This document shows positions 52,166-61,472 of a stretch of DNA of 64,000 bases, piece by piece. The stretch is from OMIW01 sp044235645 (lineage in GTDB: Bacteria; Bdellovibrionota_C; UBA2361; OMIW01). The notes beneath the pieces are model-generated. The model was not told where the DNA came from. It saw nothing but the letters and a program-made list of their open reading frames with translations, and searched no databases. Position numbers and translations under genes: made by a program. The first letter of the stretch is position 1, and every line of letters begins with the position of its first letter. The DNA lies in assembly GCA_044235645.1 (NCBI GenBank), contig JBIIHQ010000004.1, positions 62,001 through 126,000 on the forward strand, read 5' to 3'.

Positions 52166-52417
52166 AAGCCACCTCCCTCTTGTTAAAAAAAGTGCAGGAC
52201 AGGGCGAACGTCGGGTGTTCGGTATATCCCATTAAACTTTTCTTCGATTCACCGCGAAGTCGTTAGATGATGAGTCGATGCTGTAACGCCTTGAGAAAAG
52301 TCTTTTTTTGGGCCAAACTAAGGGGCTACCCGCGTTCTGGGAGCGGGAGGGAGGATAATGTTCTGATCCTCCGTGACAAAAGGAGTCCGCGGCCGAGGAT
52401 AGTTTGGTAGGACATGT

Positions 52418-53458
52418 ATGACGAGGACCATTTTCTTCCCGTTCGCAGAGTTTTGGCAATTTTATCTTTGGTTCGTTGCCGGAGTGGTTGCGGTTTTACT
52501 CCTTGATCTTGGTATTCTTCATAAACGGACTGAAGAGATATCCTTCAAGCAGGCGCTCCGTCTCAGCGTTCTGTGGGTCTTTCTTGCCCTCGCCTATTCC
52601 GGTTGGTTTTATTGGTTCGTGCGAGACCACTTTTTGGCTCATCCGGAAGTATTAGATCCTGGCGTTACGGCGGCTTCGAAGGCAGCAGATTATTATCTGC
52701 AATTTTTGAGTGGATATTTAGTAGAAAAGGCGCTTGCTGTTGATAACATATTTGTCTTTGTAGTGCTCTTCAATTTTTTTGGTATACCGCTTAAATATCA
52801 ACATCGGGTCCTCTTTTACGGCATTCTCGGCGCCCTGGCATTCAGAGCAATTTTCATCGCAGCCGGTGCCGTTATTATGTCAATCGATTGGATGTTATGG
52901 ATTTTTGGCGGAATTCTCATCCTCACCGGATTCAAGCTGTTTTTCCAAGACACGGAGGAGATTGATCTAGAGGGAAGTCGCGCTCTTAAATTGTTGAGAA
53001 AGTTTATCCCGATTACCGCTGGACTGCGCTCCAATCGCTTTTTCGTCAGAGAGCAGGGGGTCTTCATGGCGACTCCGCTGTTTGTGGCCCTTGTGGTTGT
53101 TGAGTTGAGCGATATTCTGTTCGCTTTTGACTCGGTTCCGGCGATCTTTGCGCTAACAGATGAACCATTAATTGTTTTTACCTCCAATATCTTCGCAGTT
53201 CTGGGGCTGCGGGCAATGTATTTTCTCCTTGCCTCTGTGGTTGATAAGTTTCATTACCTCCGATTTGGGTTGGCGATTGTTCTGATATTTGTCGGCCTCA
53301 AAATGGCTATTCTCAACCCCATGTGGGACGGTCATTTTCCAATACTTCCCTCCCTCGTTTTCATAGTTCTGGCGATATGTGCCTCCATATGGGCCTCAGT
53401 TCTTTTTCCAAAGGGAGGCATATCAGATAAGGGCGAAGGGCCGCCAGAGATTGGGTGA
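52418..53458 (+). CDS. TerC-family integral membrane protein
   Basis: A 346-residue protein with about nine membrane helices and the TerC/Alx signature: EKALAVDNIFVFVVLFNFF (with two acidic residues) and, in the second half, VELSDILFAFDSVPAIFALT. TerC/Alx proteins export Mn2+ or metallate secreted proteins; tellurite resistance is the name-giving but secondary effect. Its stop overlaps the next start by one base. I looked for a yybP-ykoY manganese riboswitch upstream and did not find its core. Confidence 0.93.
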   Translation: MTRTIFFPFAEFWQFYLWFVAGVVAVLLLDLGILHKRTEEISFKQALRLSVLWVFLALAYSGWFYWFVRDHFLAHPEVLDPGVTAASKAADYYLQFLSGYLVEKALAVDNIFVFVVLFNFFGIPLKYQHRVLFYGILGALAFRAIFIAAGAVIMSIDWMLWIFGGILILTGFKLFFQDTEEIDLEGSRALKLLRKFIPITAGLRSNRFFVREQGVFMATPLFVALVVVELSDILFAFDSVPAIFALTDEPLIVFTSNIFAVLGLRAMYFLLASVVDKFHYLRFGLAIVLIFVGLKMAILNPMWDGHFPILPSLVFIVLAICASIWASVLFPKGGISDKGEGPPEIG

Positions 53459-54645
53459 TGGTCGCGCCGGATTGCCTCATTATCGGGGGAGGGCTTGCAG
53501 GGACTGCGGTAGCATTTGCGCTATCTCGACATGGGATTCGTTCAGTTATCATCGATAAAATAGGTATCGCGGCGGAGGCCTCTGGTAACCCTGCGGGTCT
53601 TGCGGTTGCGGATTCGGGGCGTTCGGCTGAAGTCGATCCTCGTGACATTCGCGGATTTGAGGCACTTTCAGATGCAATAGGTTTCCACCAAAGAGGGGGG
53701 CATCTTTCGGGGGCCCTCAATGGCGATGTCGTGCAGTTCCCGGTGACTCCGCGCCTCGCTGAGAGGTGTTTAGTCGGGGCAGTATCGGCAAGGCACCTTT
53801 CGCAACTAACGGCAGCGCGATGTCTCAGTGATGGGCTTATTTGTCGAGGAATTTCAGTAGATCCGAGTGAATTATGTCGAGCCCATGTAATTAGCTCGGG
53901 AGCAGGGGTCGTTATCGGTGAAGTGTCATCTCTCGGGCGGGTAAACGGCAAATGGCGAGCACTTAACCGCCGCGGAGAGATTCTCGGAGAAGCGCCGGTT
54001 GTATGCATCGCGAACGGCGCAGCGGCGATGGCTCTCCCGCTTACTGGATGGCTCAAGCTTGAACGAGTTCGAGGACAGGTCGTTATAATTCGCGCATCGT
54101 TTAAGGGACTCCCCAAAATCCCGGTATGTTTTGACGGCTACGTCCTTCCGATTTCTGCTGGGGGGCATCTCATTGGGGCTGATTATGATCATATTTCAGT
54201 CGATTCTCGGGTTCACCCGGGAATCTCCTCAGCACTGATTCGAAGGATGAATCGGTGGCTCGAGGTTCCCATTTCATCCGAGGCTATCCTCTCGGGAAGA
54301 GTTGCTTTCCGAACCTCAACCCACGACCGATTACCGTACGTCGGATTCGTACCTGATTATTGGGACTTTCGGGGCCGAGTAGATTCGGCATTGAAGGCTC
54401 GACGGCCCGTTGCGGCGTGTGAGGCTCTTCTTAGAGATCTCTCATACCTCCCAAATTGTTTTGTTTCAGTTGGTCACGGATCTCGAGGGTTGCTTTCGGC
54501 TCACTACGCCGCAGAGCTCCTCACGCCTAAAATTCTGGCAGGATGTGGCTCAGGAGGGGATGGCGCAGAAGCGGGAGATGAAATGCTAGACCCGCGTCGT
54601 TTGATGGTCCGAATGATGAGGGATCTTCGCAGGGCTAGGTCCTGA
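53458..54645 (+). CDS. Stand-alone MnmC-like FAD oxidoreductase domain
   Basis: A 395-residue FAD-dependent oxidoreductase. It has N-terminal GGGLAGTAVAFALSRHG (Rossmann) and EASGNPAGL, which matches the MnmC 'ASGNxxG' turn. The C-terminal SGRVAFRTSTHDRLPYVGF and SVGHGSRGLLSAHYAAELL are also MnmC features. In MnmC this domain removes the carboxymethyl group from cmnm5s2U34 in tRNA. The usual N-terminal methyltransferase domain is absent, so it needs a partner or works singly. It is translationally linked to TerC (overlap of one base). Confidence 0.78.
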   Translation: MVAPDCLIIGGGLAGTAVAFALSRHGIRSVIIDKIGIAAEASGNPAGLAVADSGRSAEVDPRDIRGFEALSDAIGFHQRGGHLSGALNGDVVQFPVTPRLAERCLVGAVSARHLSQLTAARCLSDGLICRGISVDPSELCRAHVISSGAGVVIGEVSSLGRVNGKWRALNRRGEILGEAPVVCIANGAAAMALPLTGWLKLERVRGQVVIIRASFKGLPKIPVCFDGYVLPISAGGHLIGADYDHISVDSRVHPGISSALIRRMNRWLEVPISSEAILSGRVAFRTSTHDRLPYVGFVPDYWDFRGRVDSALKARRPVAACEALLRDLSYLPNCFVSVGHGSRGLLSAHYAAELLTPKILAGCGSGGDGAEAGDEMLDPRRLMVRMMRDLRRARS

Positions 54646-54687
54646 GGATAGTGCCTAAAAGGTTAACGATAGGGTACCTTTTTGCCA

Positions 54688-55254
54688 CTATTTGAGACCG
54701 AGAAGAGCCGAAAGTGATGTTGGCGCGGGTTGCTTGCGGGGGCGACCACGAGGTCGCTTGGTTTTTAAAGAATCGGGGGCACCGGGGTGATGTAGACTCT
54801 GGAACGGTGGATGACCCTGATTTTGCAGAGACGGGACGGTCTCTGTTCGGGTTGGTTGTTTGGTTTGCTTAGCCTTCAAGGAAGAAGGGCTAAGGGCCGT
54901 TCTGCCAGAGTTGTCTCTTTCTCCGAGTAGCTTTGGTTCGGTGGACAAGGATGTGGAGGCCATCGGGGAGGAGTTTTTTCTCGGTCGTCCCCGCCCGCGT
55001 AATGGGGTCGGTGGGACGAGGGATGGCGCAGCCGCCTCTTCAAGGATTCCGCCCACCGTTGACCATGATACCCCGAGAGTTCGCTTGAGGTTGACGAGAT
55101 ACTCCAAAGTTGTCAATGGAGCATGCTCTTCGAAGTACTCAACTTTCGCGACAGAAAGCCCCAGAGCCTTGGCGACCGAAGCGCGGGATACCTGTTTGTG
55201 GGTTCGGATGGCAGCAAGGGGACGCATGGGGGCAGGGACGCTTTTTTGAGACAT
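54688..55254 (-). CDS. HTH protein with two AT-hooks
   Basis: A 188-residue putative DNA-binding protein. Residues 10-65 fold like a small XRE/HTH_3 domain (VSRASVAKALGLSVAKVEYF). After that come two AT-hook motifs with the canonical RGRP core, RGRGRPRKN (about residue 88) and RPRGRPRKQ (about residue 170), in a Ser/Pro/Thr/Lys-rich low-complexity chain. AT-hooks bind the minor groove of AT-rich DNA. No strong ribosome-binding site. It resembles, in design, the basic-tail HTH protein at 20121 but not in sequence. Confidence 0.7.
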   Translation of the reverse strand: MSQKSVPAPMRPLAAIRTHKQVSRASVAKALGLSVAKVEYFEEHAPLTTLEYLVNLKRTLGVSWSTVGGILEEAAAPSLVPPTPLRGRGRPRKNSSPMASTSLSTEPKLLGERDNSGRTALSPSSLKAKQTKQPTRTETVPSLQNQGHPPFQSLHHPGAPDSLKTKRPRGRPRKQPAPTSLSALLGLK

Positions 55255-55374
55255 TCGGTTGAAGTTTTTAGGGCAGTTTGGCCGACCGGAAGATTTGGCA
55301 AAAATCGGGCGGTTTTTCAAACGCTGCACGAAGCCTCAGCGCTTGGGGTAAATCGCCGACAGAGTGCCATTCCT

Positions 55375-55548
55375 ATGTCTAGCTACCGAGAAAAATCTAC
55401 GGAGCTGATTTTGGTTGCCACCGGAGCAGCCAAGCGAAGTCGCTCTCAGAGAGGGGTAAAAACCTCCCTCACTAACGGTCCTGCGTCATTGGAAGAGGCG
55501 CTTCGGGGGAGGGCTCGTTCGGGATGGATCGCCCGAACCAACCGGTAA
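55375..55548 (+). CDS. Possible 57-residue protein, weakly like RNA polymerase omega
   Basis: A small frame between the AT-hook gene and tRNA-Thr. STELILVATGAAKRSRSQRG has a faint resemblance to the omega-subunit helix with 'ELVLVAAKRAR', followed by LEEALRGRARSG at a position similar to 'ALREIAxG'. The rest diverges and the ribosome-binding site is poor, so this is tentative. Confidence 0.25.
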   Translation: MSSYREKSTELILVATGAAKRSRSQRGVKTSLTNGPASLEEALRGRARSGWIARTNR

Positions 55549-55620
55549 GCCACCTACGTGACTCGAACACGTGACCCTCTCATTACGAATGAGATGCTCT
55601 ACCAACTGAGCTAAGGTGGC
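55548..55620 (-). tRNA. tRNA-Thr (anticodon CGT)
   Basis: The reverse complement gives an acceptor GCCACCT/AGGTGGC, D arm, anticodon arm TCTCA-TTCGTAA-TGAGA (anticodon CGT) and T arm CACGT-GTTCGAG-TCACGTG-like pairing. CCA is not encoded. It is the last unit of the minus-strand rpoN-hpf run. Confidence 0.95.
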
Positions 55621-55727
55621 AAGAATCAAGCCTCGGACCGGTGTGTTCTTTCCCTCAAAACGCACCGGGCTACCGAGCCTTTTAGAACAATCTCACAAAC
55701 ATCCGATTCAGTAAAGAGTGATGACTC

Positions 55728-56045
55728 TTAATGGTGATTCTTCACCTTTTCTTTCTGCTTCCTGAGCTGTTGAGACAGTGAATCACAAAGCTTGTCGATC
55801 GAAGCGTAAAGATCGGTGCTCTCTTCCCGCGCAAAGAAGTCAACGCCAAAGGCATGGAACGAGGCTTCGGCAATCTGCCGAACTTTTTCAACGGCCAGGA
55901 TAACATGAACCTCAGCATCCTGATGTACAAATTTTTGGATACAGTGAACGAGCTTTTCGGAGGCGTATTTCTTTAACGGTTCTGTCGAGTCGGTATTTTT
56001 GAAGGTAATTGCAATCCGAAGAGATGAATTTGATACGTTCGACAT
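55728..56045 (-). CDS. hpf: Ribosome hibernation promoting factor (short)
   Basis: A 105-residue HPF/RaiA-family protein. IAITFKNTDSTEPLKKYASEK is the first strand-helix unit, VHVILAVEKVRQIAEASFHA the second half, and YASIDKLCDSLSQQLRKQKEK the basic C-terminal helix. It binds 30S subunits to inactivate or dimerise ribosomes in stationary phase. It lacks the C-terminal dimerisation domain of long HPF. It follows rpoN, the common position. Confidence 0.93.
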   Translation of the reverse strand: MSNVSNSSLRIAITFKNTDSTEPLKKYASEKLVHCIQKFVHQDAEVHVILAVEKVRQIAEASFHAFGVDFFAREESTDLYASIDKLCDSLSQQLRKQKEKVKNHH

Positions 56046-56244
56046 GCGTGGCCCTATGTTCTCAGTTTATTGGTATCCTCTGGTTCACCGACTGCTATTT
56101 CGGCTATTTTAAATCTATCTGAATATCTTTCCTTGTTCCTCGTTGCCAAGTGATTACTTGGGTTGTTGGATCGTAGCCGCGGACTTCACGGTGTGACAAG
56201 GGTTCTTCTCGATCTCAAGAGGTGGGTGGTCCTCTCTCGGCTCG

Positions 56245-57705
56245 TCACTTTTTGACGGAAAAAGAGGCTATCTTGTTTCTTCGGGCGGATGATTCGATGC
56301 CCAATGACTCCCGGTATTTTGCAACGGTTCTCCTGGCGATAGTAATACCCTCTTTTTCAAGAACCTCCACAAGCTGTTGATCGCTGAGGGCGTTTCCGGA
56401 AGCCTCTTGTCCGATAAGGGTTCGTATGCGCTCTCTGACTGCCGACGATGAGACATCTCCTTCATCTCCCTTGATTCCCGAGGTGAAAAAAAACTTAAGC
56501 TCGAAAACACCTTGAGGGGTGTGGACATATTTGTTCGAGGTAACCCGGCTAACTGTTGATTCATGCATGCCGATGTCATCTGCAACATCTTTGAGAACCA
56601 TCGGCCTGAGGTGATGAATTCCCGCATCGAGAAAGTGTCGCTGAAATTTAACGATGCTCTCAGTTACCTTGAAGATTGTCCGCTGTCTTTGTTGGATACT
56701 CTTCAAGAGCCAAGAAGCGCTCTTGAACCTTTCCTGCAGATACTGCTTGTTACTCTCTCTTCCAGTGGGAGGTTCTTGAAGTAGTCGAACGCAAAAGTCG
56801 TTAAGACGGATCCGTGGAATTCCATCCTCGTTTAATTCGATGACGTAGTCATTCTCGACGCGGTGGACGTACACATCCGGTACGATATACCGCTGACTAT
56901 CATCCGCAAATTGTCGCCCAGGATGAGGCTCTAGCTGCTGGATAATTGCGACTGCGCGTTGCACCTCAGCAATCGTTATTCCCTCCTCCTTGGCGATTCG
57001 ATCAAGTTGATGTCGCTCAAGTTTGTCGAGGTGTTTCTTGATGATTGTCGACTCAAGCCCGATGTGCCCGAGACGCTCAAGCTGAACGAGGAGACACTCC
57101 CCGATGTCGATCGTACCAACCCCAGGGGGGTCGAGATTCTTAAGGATATCGAGAGCTGACAGGAGCTCGGCTACTGGGGTGCCCGTCTCAGCAGCGAGCT
57201 CCTCGATCGGATGCACGAGAAGCCCGTCTCGGGAAAGGTTACCAATCAGGTAAAGGACTAGATTTCTCTCACTCTCAGAAATATCGAGAAATCGAAGCTG
57301 TTCCCCCAGGTGATCAACAAGAGTCTCCGACTTAACGGCGATAAGTTCGTATAGAGGACGATATTCTTCGGCCGATAGTGCTCCTTTCGGTTGGGCCGCA
57401 CCCGAGTAGTCGGTGAAGAAATCCGAGAAGTCTTCCCAATCCGCTTGAGCCTCAGGATCGGCGGGACGGGCCTCTGTATCTTCTGAAGGGGGGGGGGAGT
57501 TTATCTCGGATGGCGTTTGGGGGGCTTCTCCTCCTTCGTCACCAAAAGGGATTTCTTCGAGAAGAGGATTCTCAAGTAATTCCTGATGGATAGCATCAAG
57601 ATACTCCTGTCGCCCAAGCTGAAGCAACTTAATCGCTTGTTGTAGTTGGGGAGTCATCAGAAGAGACTGTCCCATCTTCTGAAGAAGTTTCGCCTCAAGA
57701 GCCAT
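56245..57705 (-). CDS. rpoN: RNA polymerase sigma-54 factor
   Basis: A 486-residue sigma-54. Region I is Gln/Leu-rich (LLMTPQLQQAIKLLQLGRQEY), followed by an acidic region II, the core-binding domain, the HTH (KDVADDIGMHESTVSRVTSNKY) and the RpoN box ARRTVAKYRE near the C-terminus. It directs transcription from -24/-12 promoters with ATP-dependent activators such as NtrC. A candidate -24/-12 site lies before amt (6522). ATG 57705 is chosen with GGGA upstream. Confidence 0.96.
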   Translation of the reverse strand: MALEAKLLQKMGQSLLMTPQLQQAIKLLQLGRQEYLDAIHQELLENPLLEEIPFGDEGGEAPQTPSEINSPPPSEDTEARPADPEAQADWEDFSDFFTDYSGAAQPKGALSAEEYRPLYELIAVKSETLVDHLGEQLRFLDISESERNLVLYLIGNLSRDGLLVHPIEELAAETGTPVAELLSALDILKNLDPPGVGTIDIGECLLVQLERLGHIGLESTIIKKHLDKLERHQLDRIAKEEGITIAEVQRAVAIIQQLEPHPGRQFADDSQRYIVPDVYVHRVENDYVIELNEDGIPRIRLNDFCVRLLQEPPTGRESNKQYLQERFKSASWLLKSIQQRQRTIFKVTESIVKFQRHFLDAGIHHLRPMVLKDVADDIGMHESTVSRVTSNKYVHTPQGVFELKFFFTSGIKGDEGDVSSSAVRERIRTLIGQEASGNALSDQQLVEVLEKEGITIARRTVAKYRESLGIESSARRNKIASFSVKK

Positions 57706-57871
57706 GATCCCTTTTTCTCCCATCGGGTGGTGGTGGCGCGGGGTGGCTACGCGCCACCATAGTGGGGCGCGTCTCTTCGCTCCATTACCGTCCTTTCATC
57801 TGATGCGTCGAAAGGGCATCCGTCTTCGGATTATTGGTTGTTGCGAGGGGATATCTTCGAGGGGTGTAGAA

Positions 57872-58747
57872 TTAAGTTTTGATAGAATTGTCCGGTGACT
57901 CGTATGGGTGAACGATTGGAGGATTTTGGCGTTGTGACCCGAGGTCTAGCGAATCAAGATTTGGTCGCAGGGGCATCTTTGATTTTGTGGGATCTTCCCA
58001 AGCTCCCTCAATCTCACCGTGCGGCCATGAAGTTCGGACGAACCAATCCGACCCTCCGCCCCTCTTATCACTCCCCGGCGAGGAAGATAATTCAAAGACT
58101 TGGCAGTTTTTAACCCGAAACCGCCGATTGTGGTCTGAAATACCGCTAATGTCGGCCAGCGCTTCTTGGATAAACTCACCATGAGAAAAGACGAGCAGTC
58201 GCTTGTCACTGAAATCGGTGCGTACTTTTTCGAAGAACTGATGTGCTCGGGCCCTCGTTTCATCGAGAGTTTCCCCATTCGGTATACGGGTGTCACGGGG
58301 GCTTTTTCGAAATGCCTCAAGTACCTCCCGACGCTCAGATGCGTTGATTGAGTAGATATCTCCCCAGCATCTCTCTTGCACGAGAGGCTCCTCCCTGATC
58401 TGTTGAATATCCCACCCTGCCGCGAGACAGGCCAGCTGAGCAGTCTGTCTGGCTCTTTGAAAGGGTGACGCAAGAATGATGTCAAACCCCTCAGGAAATC
58501 TCGCGGCCAGCCACTTTCCCGTATTGATAGCCTGTTCTCGCCCCGTATTGGTTAATCTAAATGAGCTATCCTCCAATCCGGGGGGTAATCTGAAGTGCAT
58601 ATTAGGATTCGCTCGCAACTTGGCGCTGAGAACATTCCCAGCACTTTTTCCGTGGCGAATGAGAACAACTGACGGTGTTAGGTTTAGAATCGTGGGTATG
58701 GTGGACCGATCAAGGGGCTGGTGGCCACTGGGTGATTGCTCCCGCAT
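57872..58747 (-). CDS. Histidine phosphatase (phosphoglycerate-mutase-like)
   Basis: A 291-residue protein with the RHG motif of the histidine phosphatase clan (VLIRHGKSAGN; His nucleophile), FQRARQTAQL, a conserved Glu in the linker and a second His in VFSHGEFIQ. It hydrolyses a phosphorylated metabolite or phosphoprotein; the substrate is unknown. ATG 58747 has GAGG upstream; a TTG 16 codons earlier is possible. It lies between lptB and rpoN, an unusual insertion in this run. Confidence 0.85.
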   Translation of the reverse strand: MREQSPSGHQPLDRSTIPTILNLTPSVVLIRHGKSAGNVLSAKLRANPNMHFRLPPGLEDSSFRLTNTGREQAINTGKWLAARFPEGFDIILASPFQRARQTAQLACLAAGWDIQQIREEPLVQERCWGDIYSINASERREVLEAFRKSPRDTRIPNGETLDETRARAHQFFEKVRTDFSDKRLLVFSHGEFIQEALADISGISDHNRRFRVKNCQVFELSSSPGSDKRGGGSDWFVRTSWPHGEIEGAWEDPTKSKMPLRPNLDSLDLGSQRQNPPIVHPYESPDNSIKT

Positions 58748-58870
58748 AAGTTGATACCTCGTCGATGGTTCTCCGAAAATAGTACGATGCGTCAAACAAT
58801 AGGCGGCAAAGGGAATATGACGCTCGGAGTGCTCATACGTTTCAACACGTTAAACATTTGTAGACGAATG

Positions 58871-59596
58871 TTACAGTGAAAAGTCATTGCCCAGATAGTA
58901 CCGGCGAGCATTTTCGCTTTGGGCTATTACCTCGGGAGGGCCCTCTACGAGGACCTTCCCGTCGACTAGTATGTACGCTCTCGTGCAGATCCCGAGGGTC
59001 TCGCGAACGTTGTGGTCGGTGATGAGTACCCCGATATTTTTTCTCTGGAGTGTCGTGATTATCTCCTGGATATCTTGGACCGCGATTGGGTCAATACCGG
59101 CGAATGGTTCGTCAAGAAGTATAAAGAGGGGATTCGATGCGAGAGCGCGGGCAATCTCAACGCGACGTCGTTCACCTCCGGAAAGTGCTGACGCCATGCT
59201 CCGTTCAATCCGCTTCACTCCAAGCTCCTCGAGGAGTTGCTCGAGCCGATCGAGGCGAGCAGCCTCGGAAGAAAAGGGAATGGTCTCGAGGATTGCCAAG
59301 ATATTGTTTCTTACGGAGAGCTTGCGGAATACTGAGGGTTCCTGAGGCAAGTAGCCTACTCCGAGACGCGCGCGCTCAAACATGGGAGCACGGGTGATGT
59401 TATGGTCATCAAGAGTAATGGTCCCTGACGTCGGAGCTGTAAGACCAACACAAAGATAGAAGGTCGTTGTTTTTCCTGCACCATTGGGGCCGAGAAGACC
59501 TACAACTTCCCCTGCGTTCACCGAGAGTGAGACCCCATTGACAACAGGCCGTTCTTTATATCGCTTGACGAGGTCGTGTGCGGCGAGGGTGTGCAT
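58871..59596 (-). CDS. lptB: LPS export ABC transporter ATP-binding protein LptB
   Basis: A 241-residue ATPase with Walker A GPNGAGKT, Q-loop YLPQEPSVFRKLSV, signature LSGGERRRVEIARALAS and Walker B LLDEPFAGIDPIA. The sequence around PSVFRKLSVRNN is the LptB type. It powers LPS extraction by LptFG (not in the window) and hands over to LptC and LptA, encoded upstream. Confidence 0.96.
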   Translation of the reverse strand: MHTLAAHDLVKRYKERPVVNGVSLSVNAGEVVGLLGPNGAGKTTTFYLCVGLTAPTSGTITLDDHNITRAPMFERARLGVGYLPQEPSVFRKLSVRNNILAILETIPFSSEAARLDRLEQLLEELGVKRIERSMASALSGGERRRVEIARALASNPLFILLDEPFAGIDPIAVQDIQEIITTLQRKNIGVLITDHNVRETLGICTRAYILVDGKVLVEGPPEVIAQSENARRYYLGNDFSL

Positions 59597-59669
59597 GAGA
59601 ACGTAGTTGGCAAAAAGTTAACAGAGATCCTACCCCGCACAGGGGTCATCGTTCAAGGTTTGCATCGAT

Positions 59670-60803
59670 TTAAGGGATTGGAGTGACCTGCCTTTTTCGG
59701 AAGACCGAAATATACGGGTGAAACCCTCGCTGAAAAACACGTAGCGAACGCTCGAGGGTAAAGAACGGCTGTGCAGCCCGCTGAAGTTGTTCCTGGTGGG
59801 GAGATATGATCACGATGCGGCCATTATCGGCGAGGACTCGATTCATTTCTTGTAGCATCGGTGCACAAAGTATCTTGGCATCCCTTCGATTTCCAATTGA
59901 CTCGCCCCATGGAGGATCGCTAATGACGAGCGATGCCACCTTATCGGGGAACGGGAGCTGACAGAGCTCTCCACGAACCAGATGCATTGCTCGGGCGGGG
60001 GGCCACGAGGCTGTGTTTACCCGGGCTGCTGCGAGGGCAAGATCACTGATATCAAGCCCAATCAGGCGACCAACATGACCCATCTCTAGAAGTTCACCCA
60101 GTATGGTCCCACTTCCACACGGCAGGTTGAGCACGACATCTCGTCTGCTCGGTCGCCCGAGGCGAACCATAGCGGCTGCGAGAGGGCCGGAGAGGGCACC
60201 GCGGAAATTGCTTTCTCGCCAGGGACGCGTTGCAAGTGGTCGTCGGGTAGCTCGTACCAGAATCTCCCATCCTTGCTCCCGAAGTGGACGGCGAATACGG
60301 ACGACGAGGTCGGCATCGGGATCGTCAGGACGGTATGGACATGAAGTCAATTCTTCAAAAAAAGCACCAAGTTTCTTAAAGGTTGCGGTTTCTTTTCCCG
60401 CCCCTTCAAGTCGTATTGACTGGAATGTAGTGAGAGGAGTGATGCGGGAGACGTCCTCAAAAAGGAGCCGCATCGCTTGCCGATATTCATATGAGGTGAT
60501 ACCTCGAGGTCGATCAATGGGAAGGGTGATTCCTCGAAAGAGAGCAGAAGCGGTCCTTATCGTGATGAGTTTGTTGCCAGAAGCCTGCACACCAGAGAAT
60601 GATATCTCCTCATCATTGATCAACTGCGATGCTATCCGTATTCCTCGCTCGGCAAGTTCTTCAATCACCAGCGAACCAAGGCCCTTCGAAAAGGTGAGGG
60701 TCCAGTAACAAGGGGGTGATAGAGGTGAAGTCCCTTTCACAGCAGAGCGCCTCGGCACGGCTGAAGTTTGGTAGTGGGGAGCATTCGAGAACCGGCGTCG
60801 CAT
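59670..60803 (-). CDS. THUMP-domain RNA methyltransferase-like protein
   Basis: A 377-residue protein with an N-terminal THUMP-like domain (about residues 28-160) and a C-terminal SAM methyltransferase domain of the UPF0020 family: NLPCGSGTILGELL (motif I), GLDISDLALAAARVN and the catalytic DPPWGE (an NPPY-type motif). Relatives (RlmL N-half, TrmN/Trm14) make m2G in rRNA or tRNA. It is inserted between lptA and lptB, 10 bases after lptA. Confidence 0.85.
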   Translation of the reverse strand: MRRRFSNAPHYQTSAVPRRSAVKGTSPLSPPCYWTLTFSKGLGSLVIEELAERGIRIASQLINDEEISFSGVQASGNKLITIRTASALFRGITLPIDRPRGITSYEYRQAMRLLFEDVSRITPLTTFQSIRLEGAGKETATFKKLGAFFEELTSCPYRPDDPDADLVVRIRRPLREQGWEILVRATRRPLATRPWRESNFRGALSGPLAAAMVRLGRPSRRDVVLNLPCGSGTILGELLEMGHVGRLIGLDISDLALAAARVNTASWPPARAMHLVRGELCQLPFPDKVASLVISDPPWGESIGNRRDAKILCAPMLQEMNRVLADNGRIVIISPHQEQLQRAAQPFFTLERSLRVFQRGFHPYISVFRKRQVTPIP

Positions 60804-60812
60804 GATAGTGCC

Positions 60813-61472
60813 TCACTGAGCAGAGTCCGTGCTACCTGTCGGAGGCTTGATAACCTTCATCCGTACCTGACCCTCGGCAGAGCTCTTGTTAGTTGTCAGG
60901 TTGATGGTAATTTTATCTGCCGCCAGGTCGTTGCCCCCCTGAAAAAGGTGGGGGTTTTCAGTGAGCGTGACCACCCCCGTTTTAGCGTCGTAGACCCCCA
61001 TCTGACTCGTCGCTTTTGTGTCGGGACTTTTAGTTACCACGACATCCTTACGCGCAGTGATGGTCTCGACCTTATTATCCGAGCCATACCTTCCCACCAT
61101 TTGTCGGGCCGTGATAGTAACATCAGCCTGGACGACTTTTACATTGCCGTTATAAATAAAGGAGCGGTTCTCTGCATCGAGCTCGAGCTTATCTGAGGTT
61201 ATGTACACCGGCTCATTTCGTGATGACGAGCTTCCCAGATCGATAACAGGAGCCTCCGGAGGATTCTCTTTTTTATAGGGCTGGGAGGTCTCGCGGATCT
61301 GTGTGGCAACTGGCGCTATCTTCTTTCGGGTAGGATCTTTTTTCTTATCGTTTGATGAGCGCGGCGCCGCGAGACTCGGGGCACTTGAATCAACAGGTAT
61401 CACAAGACATGCAACGATCACAATCAGTGACATAGCCCGCCAAGGGTAATCAAACGGAGATCTTGTGATCAT
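60813..61472 (-). CDS. lptA: Lipopolysaccharide transport periplasmic protein LptA
   Basis: A 219-residue periplasmic protein. Signal peptide (SLIVIVACLVIPVDSSAPSLA), a Lys/Pro-rich linker, then an OstA beta-jellyroll starting EPVYITSDKLELDAENRSF and running through ATSQMGVYDAKTGVVTL. It bridges LptC and LptD to carry LPS. Its start overlaps lptC by 4 bases. Confidence 0.92.
   Translation of the reverse strand: MITRSPFDYPWRAMSLIVIVACLVIPVDSSAPSLAAPRSSNDKKKDPTRKKIAPVATQIRETSQPYKKENPPEAPVIDLGSSSSRNEPVYITSDKLELDAENRSFIYNGNVKVVQADVTITARQMVGRYGSDNKVETITARKDVVVTKSPDTKATSQMGVYDAKTGVVTLTENPHLFQGGNDLAADKITINLTTNKSSAEGQVRMKVIKPPTGSTDSAQ

Noticed and set aside
52166..52417. Possible manganese (yybP-ykoY) riboswitch before the TerC gene
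   Set aside because: TerC/Alx genes often carry one, but the conserved core and paired elements could not be found in this leader.
60103..60708. 201-codon plus-strand frame
   Set aside because: Antisense to the THUMP methyltransferase; Arg/Ser-rich composition typical of shadow frames.
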